Shown: positions 35,709 to 45,487, numbered from the stretch's first letter. The stretch: DNA of 64,000 nt from Paraglaciecola sp030730205 (GCF_052119645.1 NZ_JBGQOM010000001.1:62001-126000); one strand, 5' to 3'. Numbers and translations are program-made. Notes: generated by a model from the sequence alone, not told the origin.

Positions 35709-36042
35709 AATCGTGTAGGTTAGCGATAGTAACCCACTTAGCCAGCTGTCCTTCTTGCGGGCTTGGCTCTCCATTAAATTGTTCAACCACTCTGACATCT
35801 AATCTTACTTTTTTATCGCCGTAATCGTGCTCGATGACCATCAAAGGCGTTTGTACTAATACGCTAATATTGACTTCTTCGAGAAGTTCTCGGCATAGGG
35901 CGTCCTCTATGGTTTCGTGAGCTTCCTTTTTTCCACCAGGAAATTCCCACAGACCACCTTGATGTAAGTTATCAGCGCGCTTGCTGATATAGATCATATC
36001 TTGGCGTTTGATCACCCCAACAGCTACGTCGACAATTTTCAT
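35653..36042 (-). CDS. mutT: 8-oxo-dGTP diphosphatase MutT (Nudix)
   Basis: 129 aa. It hydrolyses oxidised dGTP to prevent A-to-C mutations. The Nudix box GGKKEAHETIEDALCREL followed by LEEVNI fits GX5EX7REUXEEXGU except that the last Gly is Asn. The N-terminal VAVGVI and LWEFPGGK strands are typical of MutT. ATG 36042 has GGAG six bases upstream. Its place just downstream of secA matches the common gammaproteobacterial secA-mutT order, which supports MutT over other Nudix enzymes. An intrinsic terminator (36071-36091) separates it from secA. Confidence 0.92.
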   Translation of the reverse strand: MKIVDVAVGVIKRQDMIYISKRADNLHQGGLWEFPGGKKEAHETIEDALCRELLEEVNISVLVQTPLMVIEHDYGDKKVRLDVRVVEQFNGEPSPQEGQLAKWVTIANLHDYAFPEANLAIMAKVAELV

Positions 36043-36070
36043 TTTAAACTCCAAATTTATGTCACAAAAA

Positions 36071-36091
36071 AGTCGAACTAGCTGTTCGACT
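36071..36091 (-). terminator. Intrinsic terminator after secA
   Basis: AGTCGAAC (36071-36078) and GTTCGACT (36084-36091) form an 8-bp stem with a 5-base loop. On the minus strand it is followed by six Ts (36071-36066). It lies between secA and mutT, so mutT needs read-through or its own start. Confidence 0.87.
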
Positions 36092-36147
36092 CTTTCATTT
36101 CAATTGCCAGTAAAATCAAGCCTTACTACTTCTCTTTTTACTGAAAT

Positions 36148-38871
36148 TTAGCTTAATTTACCGTGACATTGTTTGTACTTTTTACCTGAACCACAAGGGC
36201 ACAAATCATTACGACTCACTTTAGGCCCTTGGCGTAACCCAGAACTGGCAGGCGCTGATGCCTGGGCAGGCGCTGGCACCTTAGCCTCGCTTGGCGATTC
36301 ATGTTCAAAGCTTTTGGCTCGTTGTTGCTCGGCGATACGGCGTTTTTCTTCCATCGCTTCAACTTCAGATTCTGCTTTGACTTGTACTTTGCTCAAAATG
36401 GTAATGACTTCTACTTTGAGGGTTTCGAGCATTTGAGAAAACAATTCAAATGACTCACGTTTGTATTCTTGTTTTGGATTTTTTTGCGCAAAGCCGCGCA
36501 AATGAATACCTTGACGCAAGTAATCCATTGCAGCCAAATGTTCTTTCCAATGGCTATCAAGGTTTTGCAACATCACCGCTTTTTCAAAATGACGGATCAC
36601 CGACGCACCAACGATTTCTTCTTTGGCTTTATACGCGCCCACTACTTCCGCAATTAAGCGTTCACGTAGTTTTTCTTCAAACAGCTTATTGTCTTCTGCC
36701 AGCCATTGTTTAACCGGTAAATCGAGTAAAAAGTCGCTTTTAAAACGCTCTTCGAGGCCGTCGATATCCCACATTTCGTCTAACGATTGCGGTGGAATAT
36801 ATTGATCGATAACCCCATTGAGTACATCAACACGAATGGCCTCGATGGTAGTGCTGATATCGCCTTCATCCAGCAGTTCATTGCGTTGCTGGTAAATTAC
36901 CTTACGCTGGTCGTTCGCCACATCATCGTATTCAAGTAACTGTTTACGAATATCAAAGTTACGGCCTTCTACCTTGCGCTGAGCGTTTTCGATTGCACGT
37001 GTCACCCAAGGATGCTCAATTGCTTCGCCACGTTCCATCCCTAAGCGCTTCATCATATTGCCCATTTTTTCAGAAGCAAAAATGCGCATTAAAGCGTCAT
37101 CTAATGATAGGTAAAAACGCGATGACCCAGGATCACCCTGTCGACCAGCACGGCCTCGTAACTGGTTATCGATACGGCGAGACTCATGACGCTCAGTACC
37201 AATAATATGTAAACCACCCGCTTTTAGGACCGCTTCATGATCAGCTTTCCATTCTTGTTTGATTTTTTCAACCGTACCCAATTTAGGATCATTGATTTTA
37301 TCAACCGCAACCTGCCAATTCCCACCTAGAACAATATCCGTACCTCGGCCAGCCATGTTAGTTGCGATAGTCACGGCACCCGGCTTACCGGCCTGAGCAA
37401 TTATGTCCGCTTCTTGTTCGTGGAATTTTGCGTTCAACACCTTATGAGTGATTTTAGATTTTTTCAAAATACCCGAAATAAGCTCTGAATTTTCGATGGA
37501 TACCGTACCAACTAAAACCGGTTGACCGCGTTTAACGCAGTCTTTGATGTCTTCGACTATCGCTTCGTACTTCTCTTCTGCTGTCAGATAAATCAAATCC
37601 GCTTTATCTTTTCTTACCATCGGTTGATTGGTGGGGATAACCACAGTTTCTAACCCGTATATAGACTGAAATTCAAAGGCTTCAGTATCAGCAGTACCTG
37701 TCATGCCTGCTAACTTCTCGTACAAACGGAAATAATTTTGAAAGGTAATTGACGCTAAGGTTTGATTTTCATTCTGAATGTTAACCCCTTCTTTTGCTTC
37801 AACCGCTTGGTGTAAACCTTCTGACCAACGACGGCCTTCCATTGTACGACCCGTATGCTCGTCAACAATGACAATTTGCCCCTCTTTGACGATATAATCT
37901 ACGTCTCGACTGAACATTTTGTGGGCACGTAGGGCGGCGTTTACATGGTGTAAAAAGGATATATTAGCGGCAGCAAATAAAGATTCATCAGCAGGCAAAA
38001 TACCCTCACGTTGCAAAATTTCTTCAACGTGTAATTGCCCTTTCTCGGTTAGGTGGATTTGCTTTGATTTTTCATCGATGGTGAAATCACCTTCGCCTTC
38101 TTTGCCTTCTTCGTCTTCTTTTTCTTGTCTGATTAACTCAGGAATAATCACATTAATTTTACGGTAAAGCTCTGAGCTGTCCTCAGCTTGACCAGAAATG
38201 ATCAGTGGGGTTCTGGCCTCATCAATTAAGATAGAGTCAACTTCATCAATAACGGCGAAATGCAGAGAACGTTGTACTCTGTCTTCAGGACTAAACGCCA
38301 TATTGTCACGCAAATAATCAAAACCAAATTCGTTGTTTGTTCCGTACGTAATATCAGCGGCGTAAGCTTCTTTTTTCTGTTGATGATTCATGCCGGGCAC
38401 ATTGCAGCCAACAGACAAACCCAAAAATTCAAATAAGGGACGACTCCATTCAGCATCACGCTTAGCCAAGTAGTCATTCACGGTAATGACGTGGACACCT
38501 TTTTTGCTAACGGCATTTAAATACGTTGGTAGGGTCGACGTCAGTGTTTTACCTTCACCCGTGCGCATTTCGGCAATTTTACCTTGATGAAGAACCTGAC
38601 CACCCAACATTTGCACATCAAAATGACGCATGTTAAATACGCGCTTACTGGCTTCTCTGACAACAGCAAAGGCTTCAACTAAGATGTCATCGGTACTTGC
38701 ACCATCAACTAAGCGCTGCGAAAACTCCGAGGTTTTGCCCTTTAACTCGTCATCAGACAATGCCTCTAATTGGCTTTCTACTAGATTAATTTGCTCAACA
38801 GCCACATTTAACTTTTTGAGAATGCGGTCATTACGACTACCGAAAATTTTGGTGAGAATACTCGAAAACAT
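36148..38871 (-). CDS. secA: Preprotein translocase ATPase SecA
   Basis: 907 aa, the usual length. It drives Sec export of unfolded proteins at the inner membrane. Visible marks are Walker A MRTGEGKT, VIDEVDSILIDEARTPLIISG (DEAD box), the preprotein crosslinking region, GRTMEGRRWSEGLHQAVEAKE, MAGRGTDIVLGGNW, the arginine-finger segment LRGRAGRQGDPGSS and the C-terminal zinc motif CPCGSGKKYKQCHG (CxCx8CH) for SecB and lipid contact. ATG 38871 is the start. Unlike E. coli there is no recognisable secM upstream; an M23 peptidase gene sits there instead. Confidence 0.98.
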   Translation of the reverse strand: MFSSILTKIFGSRNDRILKKLNVAVEQINLVESQLEALSDDELKGKTSEFSQRLVDGASTDDILVEAFAVVREASKRVFNMRHFDVQMLGGQVLHQGKIAEMRTGEGKTLTSTLPTYLNAVSKKGVHVITVNDYLAKRDAEWSRPLFEFLGLSVGCNVPGMNHQQKKEAYAADITYGTNNEFGFDYLRDNMAFSPEDRVQRSLHFAVIDEVDSILIDEARTPLIISGQAEDSSELYRKINVIIPELIRQEKEDEEGKEGEGDFTIDEKSKQIHLTEKGQLHVEEILQREGILPADESLFAAANISFLHHVNAALRAHKMFSRDVDYIVKEGQIVIVDEHTGRTMEGRRWSEGLHQAVEAKEGVNIQNENQTLASITFQNYFRLYEKLAGMTGTADTEAFEFQSIYGLETVVIPTNQPMVRKDKADLIYLTAEEKYEAIVEDIKDCVKRGQPVLVGTVSIENSELISGILKKSKITHKVLNAKFHEQEADIIAQAGKPGAVTIATNMAGRGTDIVLGGNWQVAVDKINDPKLGTVEKIKQEWKADHEAVLKAGGLHIIGTERHESRRIDNQLRGRAGRQGDPGSSRFYLSLDDALMRIFASEKMGNMMKRLGMERGEAIEHPWVTRAIENAQRKVEGRNFDIRKQLLEYDDVANDQRKVIYQQRNELLDEGDISTTIEAIRVDVLNGVIDQYIPPQSLDEMWDIDGLEERFKSDFLLDLPVKQWLAEDNKLFEEKLRERLIAEVVGAYKAKEEIVGASVIRHFEKAVMLQNLDSHWKEHLAAMDYLRQGIHLRGFAQKNPKQEYKRESFELFSQMLETLKVEVITILSKVQVKAESEVEAMEEKRRIAEQQRAKSFEHESPSEAKVPAPAQASAPASSGLRQGPKVSRNDLCPCGSGKKYKQCHGKLS

Positions 38872-38943
38872 CAACTTACAGCTTCCAATCTAATTATTAG
38901 TTTTACTTAGCACAATGACTAACTAACAGGATAAAAATAAAAC

Positions 38944-38966
38944 AATCGGCTCACAAGGAGCCGATT
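38944..38966 (-). terminator. Intrinsic terminator after the M23 peptidase gene
   Basis: AATCGGCTC (38944-38952) and GAGCCGATT (38958-38966), a 9-bp stem with a 5-base loop. On the minus strand a T-rich tail (GTTTTATTTTTAT) follows. It lies 48 bases after the M23 stop and about 70 bases before the secA start. Confidence 0.85.
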
Positions 38967-39014
38967 ATCAATGATTCCACGTCGCGCTCTATATAAACGC
39001 TTTTTTGATCAACA

Positions 39015-39917
39015 CTAATCCCGATAAACGTAGGGAAGTGGATCAAGATGTTGCCCTTTTCGCAACACTTCGTAGTGAACATGTGCGCCAGTTGAACGGC
39101 CCGTGTTCCCCATTTCGGCAATAATCTGCCCTTTAGTAACCACATCGCCTATCTTAACATTAAGAAGCTTGTTATGCCCATAACGAGTGACCAAGCCTTC
39201 ACCATGATCTATCTCAACTAGATTTCCATAGCCGTAACGCTCATCTGCCCATGTTACAACACCTGCTGCTGTCGCAAGCACCGCATCACCTTCTTTACCG
39301 GCAAAATCCACCCCTTTATGCATCGCAGCTTGGCCATTAAAAGGGTCTTTTCGCACACCGTAATGTGACGACAACCAACCAGAGGTAACGGGTCTGCCAG
39401 CAAGTCTGCTAGCATCCTTGATATGGTGACTCAACATGATAGATTCAAGGGCATTAAGTTGTTGAGTCTTATGTTGAATTTGGGCCAACAAACCGTCCAT
39501 TTTATTGATTAAACTATCTTCTATGGGAATAGCAAGTTCTGTTGATTCCATTGGACCGCCCATAGCAGGACCTTCGTCAAAACTAAATTCTTGCGGGCTC
39601 AGATTCGCCTCTTCAACTAAGCGAGCGCCTAGCGCATTTAGACGTAAAAGATGACTCTGCATTTCAGCCAACTTCATTGTCATGCTGATAAGTTGTTGCT
39701 CTGCGGTATTTTTTAACTCGGTGACTTCTTTTTGTTGTTGCTCAAAACCCGCTTTCGCATAATTTATGCGATCTACTTTTTCGTCAATACTTTGAGTAGA
39801 GCGACTTGATATCAAAAACACGCCACTGATCAGTAACAGGGCGATAAGTATTTTTTGTTTATCAATGCTAATTTTAAGTCGTGTTTTCTCGCTTTTAACA
39901 AGCAAAGTGATATTCAT
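39015..39917 (-). CDS. M23 family peptidase (LytM domain), membrane anchored
   Basis: 300 aa. An N-terminal membrane helix (about 24-38), a coiled coil (about 45-100) and a C-terminal LytM domain (about 180-295). The zinc ligands are intact: HKGVDFAG (HxxxD), and HVHYE (HxH) near the end; DERYGYGNLVEIDHG and YGHN are typical. It is therefore a probable active endopeptidase of peptidoglycan cross-links, or an amidase activator. It lies between lpxC and secA with terminators on both sides, so it is probably transcribed alone. This position holds secM in enterobacteria. Confidence 0.92.
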   Translation of the reverse strand: MNITLLVKSEKTRLKISIDKQKILIALLLISGVFLISSRSTQSIDEKVDRINYAKAGFEQQQKEVTELKNTAEQQLISMTMKLAEMQSHLLRLNALGARLVEEANLSPQEFSFDEGPAMGGPMESTELAIPIEDSLINKMDGLLAQIQHKTQQLNALESIMLSHHIKDASRLAGRPVTSGWLSSHYGVRKDPFNGQAAMHKGVDFAGKEGDAVLATAAGVVTWADERYGYGNLVEIDHGEGLVTRYGHNKLLNVKIGDVVTKGQIIAEMGNTGRSTGAHVHYEVLRKGQHLDPLPYVYRD

Positions 39918-40126
39918 TATTTAAATTGACCTCTGTACTGCAGTATCACCGTTGTTGGCACTAATACTGTTATGCGAATATTTCCCGACTTAAGACTCCA
40001 CTCTAACACGCGGTCAGAGCCAGTGATTTGCAGTTAGGCAAGCTATTTCAACCTTCATGTTCTTGGCTGAGATTACCACAAGCTTTTAATAGTTCAAAAC
40101 TTGAAAAAAGAAACGTGGCTAAAAGC

Positions 40127-40154
40127 AAAAATGCCGCAAAGCTGCGGCATTTTT
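40127..40154. terminator. Bidirectional intrinsic terminator after lpxC
   Basis: AAAAATGCCGCA and TGCGGCATTTTT arms around AAGC: core ATGCCGCA (40131-40138) with TGCGGCAT (40143-40150), extended by A-T pairs. It lies 13-40 bases after the lpxC stop, with T-runs on both strands. Confidence 0.9.
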
Positions 40155-40166
40155 TAAAAATAGAAA

Positions 40167-41081
40167 TTAGTTTGCCAGTATTGGCGAAGCAAACCTGATG
40201 GGCATTTCTTCAGGTGTGTCGTAGCCCACAAATTCCCACGCTTTTGTATCATTTAACAAAGCATTTAATAGCTTGTTATTTAAGCCGTGACCAGTCTTGT
40301 AGGCAACCAACTCGCCAATGATACTGTGTCCACCTAGGTACAAGTCTCCGATAGCATCGAGAATTTTATGTTTTAAAAATTCATCACTGTATCTAAGACC
40401 TTCTGGGTTCAACACTCGGTATTCGTCTAAAGCAACCGCATTTTCCATGCTGCCGCCTAAGGCGAGATTGTGCGCGTGCATGTATTCGATGTCTTTCATA
40501 AAACCAAAAGTTCTGGCACGACTTACTTCGCTTACGTATGAGTTCGAATCAAAATCAAGCACCATATGCTGACGCGTTTGACTGATTACGGGATGATCAA
40601 AGTCAATGCGAAAATCCACTCTGAAACCATCGTAAGGGCGAAGTTCTGCCCATTTATCGCCGTCTTTCACTCTTACTGGTTTGGTGATCTTAATAAACCG
40701 CTTTGGCGCATTCAATTCTTCAATGCCTGCAGACTGCAACAAGAAGATAAAAGGACTCGCGCTGCCATCCATGATGGGCAGTTCATTACTATCGACTTCA
40801 ACAATAATATTATCTATGCCTAGACCCGCAAGGGCCGAGGCTAAATGTTCAACCGTAGAAATAGTGACACCTTGTTCATTGCTGACACAAGTACACAACA
40901 TGGTATCGCCAACCGCGTTCGCGCGCGCCGGAATATCTGCATAAGGCTCAAGGTCAACGCGGCGAAATACGATACCTGTATTTGCCGGCGCTGGCCGGAG
41001 AGTCATTGTGACCTTGTCACCTTTATGCAAACCTATCCCAGTTTCCTGAACAGATTGTTTGATTGTACGTTGTTTAATCAT
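40167..41081 (-). CDS. lpxC: UDP-3-O-acyl-N-acetylglucosamine deacetylase LpxC
   Basis: 304 aa zinc deacetylase, the committed step of lipid A synthesis. Motifs: TVEHLASALAGLGIDN (zinc His79-type residue), ELPIMDGSASPF, SRARTFGFMKDIEY and the zinc/active-site block HKILDAIGDLYLGGHSIIGE with the catalytic His of GHSIIGE. The length matches the family (305 in E. coli). It is the last gene of the ftsQ-ftsA-ftsZ-lpxC order, 172 bases after ftsZ, and ends at the terminator 40127-40154. Confidence 0.98.
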   Translation of the reverse strand: MIKQRTIKQSVQETGIGLHKGDKVTMTLRPAPANTGIVFRRVDLEPYADIPARANAVGDTMLCTCVSNEQGVTISTVEHLASALAGLGIDNIIVEVDSNELPIMDGSASPFIFLLQSAGIEELNAPKRFIKITKPVRVKDGDKWAELRPYDGFRVDFRIDFDHPVISQTRQHMVLDFDSNSYVSEVSRARTFGFMKDIEYMHAHNLALGGSMENAVALDEYRVLNPEGLRYSDEFLKHKILDAIGDLYLGGHSIIGELVAYKTGHGLNNKLLNALLNDTKAWEFVGYDTPEEMPIRFASPILAN

Positions 41082-41253
41082 CTACCTTTTGCTCTATTGC
41101 CAAAACGTAATAAAAATGGGCACGTATAGTACTAAAAATGCTTAGCCTTGTCAAAATACTGTCACATTTCAATAATAACCAGCATATGCCGTTTATTGAA
41201 GGATGCAATATAGAGACAACATAATTAATCCTAAAATTCCCTTAGCCCGCCAA

Positions 41254-42423
41254 TTAATCAGCCTGTTTACGTAAAAAGGCCGGAATATCCAAATACTCTA
41301 AGTCGCTGCCACTTTCGTGTTTATCTTCTTGTGCTGAAGAACGCAAACTTTCAGAGGTAATACTATTTGATGCGACTGGCGCACCGTTGCCGGTTAAGCG
41401 AAATTCACTATGCTCATGTGTGACACGCGGTGCACGGTTAGAAACTAATGAGATATCAGGTTTACGCTCAGTACCAATACCAGTAGCAACAACAGTAACG
41501 CGCAATTCGTCAGTCATATCCATATCGATAACCGTACCGATAACCACAGTTGCATTTTCTGATGCAAAGGCTTTCACGGCATTACCGACGGTTTCAAACT
41601 CATCAATAGAGAAGCTTGGTCCAGCAGTAATATTAACCAAAATACCACGAGCACCTGACAAATCGATGTCTTCCAATAATGGACTCGCGATGGCAATTTC
41701 TGCCGCTTCTTCAGCACGATCTTCGCCGCTTGCACAACCATTACCCATCATGGCAGTACCCATTTCAGACATAACCGTTCTTACGTCGGCGAAATCCACG
41801 TTGATCAAACCTGGACGAGTGATTAACTCTGCAATACCTTGTACTGCACCACGTAAGATGTCGTTAGCTGCACTAAATGCTTGCAACAAAGGCGTGCCTT
41901 TAGGCAGTACTTTTAACAATTTTTCATTGGGAATAGTAATTAACGAATCAACATATTTTGATAATTCGGCAATACCTTGCTCTGCAAACTCTGTTCGTTT
42001 ACGTCCTTCGAAGGGAAAAGGTTTAGTCACAACCGCAACGGTTAAAATACCCATTTCTTTGGCAATTTTTGCAACTTCAGGTGCCGCACCGGTACCAGTA
42101 CCGCCGCCCATACCAGCCGTAATAAATACCATGTCAGCGCCTTCAAGACTTTGACGAATGGTTTCTGCGTCTTCTTCTGCCGCTTGACGCCCGATATTCG
42201 GGTTTGCACCTGCACCTAAACCTTTCGTCACCCCAGAACCAATCTGTAAAGTGACGTTGGCCGCTGAACTACGCAATACTTGGGCATCGGTATTGATGGC
42301 AATAAATTCAACACCTTCTATAGAGTGTTTCACCATATGTTCTATGGCATTTCCACCGCCACCGCCAACGCCAATGACTTTAATTATTGCTTCTTCGCTA
42401 TGACTATCCATTAATTCAAACAT
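41254..42423 (-). CDS. ftsZ: Cell division GTPase FtsZ
   Basis: 389 aa tubulin homologue that forms the Z ring. GTP-binding loop GGGTGTGAAP near residue 106, IKVIGVGGGGGNAI at the N-terminus, and the T7 catalytic loop NVDFADVRTVMSEMG. A variable linker (about 318-375) and a C-terminal conserved peptide LDIPAFLRKQAD, which binds FtsA and ZipA. It is separated from ftsA by 81 bases, room for a separate promoter. Confidence 0.99.
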   Translation of the reverse strand: MFELMDSHSEEAIIKVIGVGGGGGNAIEHMVKHSIEGVEFIAINTDAQVLRSSAANVTLQIGSGVTKGLGAGANPNIGRQAAEEDAETIRQSLEGADMVFITAGMGGGTGTGAAPEVAKIAKEMGILTVAVVTKPFPFEGRKRTEFAEQGIAELSKYVDSLITIPNEKLLKVLPKGTPLLQAFSAANDILRGAVQGIAELITRPGLINVDFADVRTVMSEMGTAMMGNGCASGEDRAEEAAEIAIASPLLEDIDLSGARGILVNITAGPSFSIDEFETVGNAVKAFASENATVVIGTVIDMDMTDELRVTVVATGIGTERKPDISLVSNRAPRVTHEHSEFRLTGNGAPVASNSITSESLRSSAQEDKHESGSDLEYLDIPAFLRKQAD

Positions 42424-42504
42424 TCTATCTCTCCGGTCTTAACATCCAAGCAGGCAACCTTGTTCCTTAGTTGCTGCAAATTATAAAGTTTAAAAATGAA
42501 TCGG

Positions 42505-43734
42505 CTAAAACTCACCCTTAAACCAACTTTGTATTCGTTGCCAGGGTCCATCACTGGCTTTAGTTTTTGTTGCTAACTTGCTTAACAAATGATTTTTACC
42601 GTATTGCAGCAAACCCACCGCTGTTGCAAACTTGCTATCTTCAACATATTCAGACAACCCTTTAATACCAAGAGGTACACCTACTCTGACTGGCATTTGA
42701 AATATTTCTTCAGCAAACTCTACCGCGCCTTCCATTTTTGCTGTACCACCCGTTAACACAATACCGGCTGCAATTTGCTCTTCAAAACCACTTGTGCGAA
42801 TTTCATCATGCACCAATTCAAATAATTCTTGGTAACGGGGCTCAATGACTTCAGCCAAAGTATGACGTGACATGGCTCTGGCCGGTCTGCCGCCCACACT
42901 GTGTACTTCAATGCTTTCTTCCATACTTACCATGTCTTTTAAAGCACAGGCGTAGTTAATTTTTATCTCTTCTGCATGATTAAGCGGAGTACGAAATATT
43001 TTCGCTATATCACTGGTGATTTGATTTCCCGCGACAGGGATAACTGCTGTGTGGCGTATTGCACCATCGGTGTAGATAACGATATCCATGGTACCACCAC
43101 CGATATCAACAACACAGACACCTAGTTCTTTCTCATCATCAGTTAAAACGGCATAGCTCGATGCCAAGGCAGAAAATATCATGTGATCAGCGGTAAGTTC
43201 ACAACGCTCAACGCATTTGACTAAATTCTTCGCCATATCATCCGCACACGTAATGATGTGCGCTTCAGCTTCCATTCTCACACCCGACATACCGATTGGA
43301 TTTTTAATCCCCTCTTGCACATCAATGGTAAATTCTTGTGGCAGTACATGTAATAGCTTACGTTCAGCCGCGATCGGTACTGAGCGCGCAGCATGCACCA
43401 CATTGTCAACGTCTTCTTGCGTCACTTCTTGATTGTTAATCGGCACCATGCCACTTTCATTTTGGCATTTAACGTGACGCCCAGAGATTGACATAAACAC
43501 AGAAGACACACGGCAATCAGCCATAAGCTCCATTTCGTGGACCGCGCGTTTAACCGATTGAACCACTAAGTTCAAATCATTTACGCCGCCTTTATCCATA
43601 CCTTTTGATGAATGACTGCCCACGCCAACAATACTAATATTATTGTCATCGAGTAATTCGCCCACCACTGCTTTAACATTGCTGGTGCCTATATCTAAGC
43701 CAACGATAAGTTTGCGTTCTACGACCTTAGACAT
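42505..43734 (-). CDS. ftsA: Cell division protein FtsA
   Basis: 409 aa actin-fold ATPase that tethers FtsZ filaments to the membrane. GLDIGTSNVKAVVGE is the phosphate-1 loop, VVDIGGGTMDIVIY phosphate 2, and GIVLTGGTAKMEG the adenosine loop. The C-terminal KATKASDGPWQRIQSWFKGEF-like tail (WQRIQSWFKGEF) is the amphipathic membrane-targeting helix. ATG 43734 is chosen; the frame is open to a GTG at 43746. It starts 21 bases after ftsQ. Confidence 0.98.
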   Translation of the reverse strand: MSKVVERKLIVGLDIGTSNVKAVVGELLDDNNISIVGVGSHSSKGMDKGGVNDLNLVVQSVKRAVHEMELMADCRVSSVFMSISGRHVKCQNESGMVPINNQEVTQEDVDNVVHAARSVPIAAERKLLHVLPQEFTIDVQEGIKNPIGMSGVRMEAEAHIITCADDMAKNLVKCVERCELTADHMIFSALASSYAVLTDDEKELGVCVVDIGGGTMDIVIYTDGAIRHTAVIPVAGNQITSDIAKIFRTPLNHAEEIKINYACALKDMVSMEESIEVHSVGGRPARAMSRHTLAEVIEPRYQELFELVHDEIRTSGFEEQIAAGIVLTGGTAKMEGAVEFAEEIFQMPVRVGVPLGIKGLSEYVEDSKFATAVGLLQYGKNHLLSKLATKTKASDGPWQRIQSWFKGEF

Positions 43735-43755
43735 TGTATTTTCCACTCACTTTAA

Positions 43756-44532
43756 TTAGCTCTCTCGCTGTTTTTTATTCGATTCTGTAGTGTCAGCCTT
43801 TGCCCACCCTACAGCTAAACCCGTGTCATAACGCAAATCAACATAATCAACCGTCTTGTCTTGCGTAGAAATCAGTGGAAAAATATCCACAAATCGCTGC
43901 AAGCGGTCAATAAACTCGCTGCGCCCTAAATTCAATTTTATGCCATTTGCCAAGCGTAAATTCCAAGCAAACCGTTCACTTAAAAACAACTCACTAATTT
44001 GTAAATGCGTCACTTCCAGCAAAGATTGCATATTGCGATAGCCTTGCAAGGCCGTTTGTTCGCTGCCCCCAGGCCCAAATAAACTGGGTAAGCTTATATT
44101 TTCACGAGTAGCCACTTCTATTCCGTCAAATACTTCACCGTGCTGGTTTAACAGTAAATCGTCATTCCACCGCGCCGCAGGTACTTGCTCAACTACATAA
44201 ATTTCCAAACCATTTGGCCAACGTTTGCGCACTGAAGCACGATAAACCCAAGGTAATGCTTCAATCATCTGGTGAGTTTGACTCACGTCTAACTCAAAAA
44301 AACTGCCAGGCTGAGACTGCCTTACCAACTTCTCTATGTTCGCATCATCAATAAACTGACGTTGCCCAGAAATAATAATTTTTTGCAAAGGAGCGCGTTG
44401 CTCATCATCCAACCAATTAAGTAACTTCACCAAGCCAAGCATCAAAACCAATGACAAACACAGCAGAAATGACAATCCTATAATCATTTGTGAACGCGCT
44501 TGTGGTGCTGGTAACTGAGCTTGGTTAGTCAT
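43756..44532 (-). CDS. ftsQ: Cell division protein FtsQ
   Basis: 258 aa bitopic divisome protein. Cytoplasmic tail, one membrane helix (about 16-38), a POTRA domain beginning LQKIIISGQRQFIDDANIEKLV, and a beta domain with LPWVYRASVRKRWPNGLEIYVVEQVPAARWN (family core) and WNLRLANGIKLNLGR. It connects early and late divisome proteins through FtsL and FtsB. It starts 4 bases after the ddl stop. Confidence 0.97.
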   Translation of the reverse strand: MTNQAQLPAPQARSQMIIGLSFLLCLSLVLMLGLVKLLNWLDDEQRAPLQKIIISGQRQFIDDANIEKLVRQSQPGSFFELDVSQTHQMIEALPWVYRASVRKRWPNGLEIYVVEQVPAARWNDDLLLNQHGEVFDGIEVATRENISLPSLFGPGGSEQTALQGYRNMQSLLEVTHLQISELFLSERFAWNLRLANGIKLNLGRSEFIDRLQRFVDIFPLISTQDKTVDYVDLRYDTGLAVGWAKADTTESNKKQRES

Positions 44533-44536
44533 GGCT

Positions 44537-45487
44537 TTAGCCGCGTTCCATCGATGTCTGCAGCACAGCCAATGATAAATCTGAAAATCGCATACCGGCC
44601 TGCTTTGCCGCCATAGGCACTAAACTCTTTTCAGTCATCCCCGGCACAGTATTCGCTTCTAGCAAATAAAAATTGCCGCCTTTATCTTGCATGAAATCTA
44701 TGCGTCCCCACCCACTGCCAGACAGTGCACTAAAGGCTTTTATCGACAATGTACCTAATTCTTGTTCTTGCTCAGCACTTAAGCCACTGGGGCAAAAATA
44801 CTGTGTGCTATCCGCTTGGTATTTGGCGGTGTAATCATAAAAAACGCGAGGTGTGGACATGCGAATAGAAGGCAAAGCCTGACCATTTAACAGACTGACG
44901 GTAAATTCAGAACCTTGAATGAACTGCTCGATCAAGACGTGTTCATCATATTTAAACGCATCTTGAATGGCTGTTGCTAATTGTTGTGCACTATTTACTT
45001 TGGTCATACCTATGCTTGATCCCTCTTGCGCAGGTTTAACCATTACCTCATTCCCCAAGCGTGCCATTATAGCCTCGCAAGATCCCGCATCAAAGGAACT
45101 TTTAACAGCAATTTCATATTGAGCAGTGGGTAAACCTAAGGTTTGCCAAATCTGCTTACTTTTAATTTTATCCATACACAAAGCGGAGCCCAAAACACCA
45201 CTGCCAGTGTAAGGAATACCCAGTAATTGCAAGGCGCCCTGCATCGTACCGTCTTCACCGCCACGGCCATGCAACATAATTACTACCCGAGAAAACTGCT
45301 GTTTAAGCAATTCTGTGATGGCTTGTTCAGCAGGATCAAAACGATGCGCGTCTATACCTAACGACAAGAGGCTTTTTAAGACCGCGTTGCCTGACAACAA
45401 AGACACTTCACGCTCTGCGGATTTTCCACCGAACATGACTGCCACTTTGCCGTATGCTGACGGAGCAAGGGGATTAACATTCGTCAT
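44537..45487 (-). CDS. ddlB: D-alanine--D-alanine ligase (DdlB type)
   Basis: 316 aa ATP-grasp enzyme joining two D-Ala for the peptidoglycan stem. VMFGGKSAEREVSLLSG at the N-terminus, HGRGGEDGTMQGALQLLGIPYTGSGV with the substrate residues, KPAQEGSSIGM in the ATP-grasp loop, and LEANTVPGMTEKSLVP with metal ligands. It overlaps murC by four bases (45484-45487). Confidence 0.97.
   Translation of the reverse strand: MTNVNPLAPSAYGKVAVMFGGKSAEREVSLLSGNAVLKSLLSLGIDAHRFDPAEQAITELLKQQFSRVVIMLHGRGGEDGTMQGALQLLGIPYTGSGVLGSALCMDKIKSKQIWQTLGLPTAQYEIAVKSSFDAGSCEAIMARLGNEVMVKPAQEGSSIGMTKVNSAQQLATAIQDAFKYDEHVLIEQFIQGSEFTVSLLNGQALPSIRMSTPRVFYDYTAKYQADSTQYFCPSGLSAEQEQELGTLSIKAFSALSGSGWGRIDFMQDKGGNFYLLEANTVPGMTEKSLVPMAAKQAGMRFSDLSLAVLQTSMERG

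Noticed and set aside
41168..41200. Inverted repeat between ftsZ and lpxC
   Set aside because: The arms need a two-base bulge and no T-run follows on the minus strand, so a terminator is not supported.
41387..42154. 255-codon plus-strand frame
   Set aside because: It is antisense to ftsZ, with low-complexity composition created by ftsZ codon use; ftsZ is certain.
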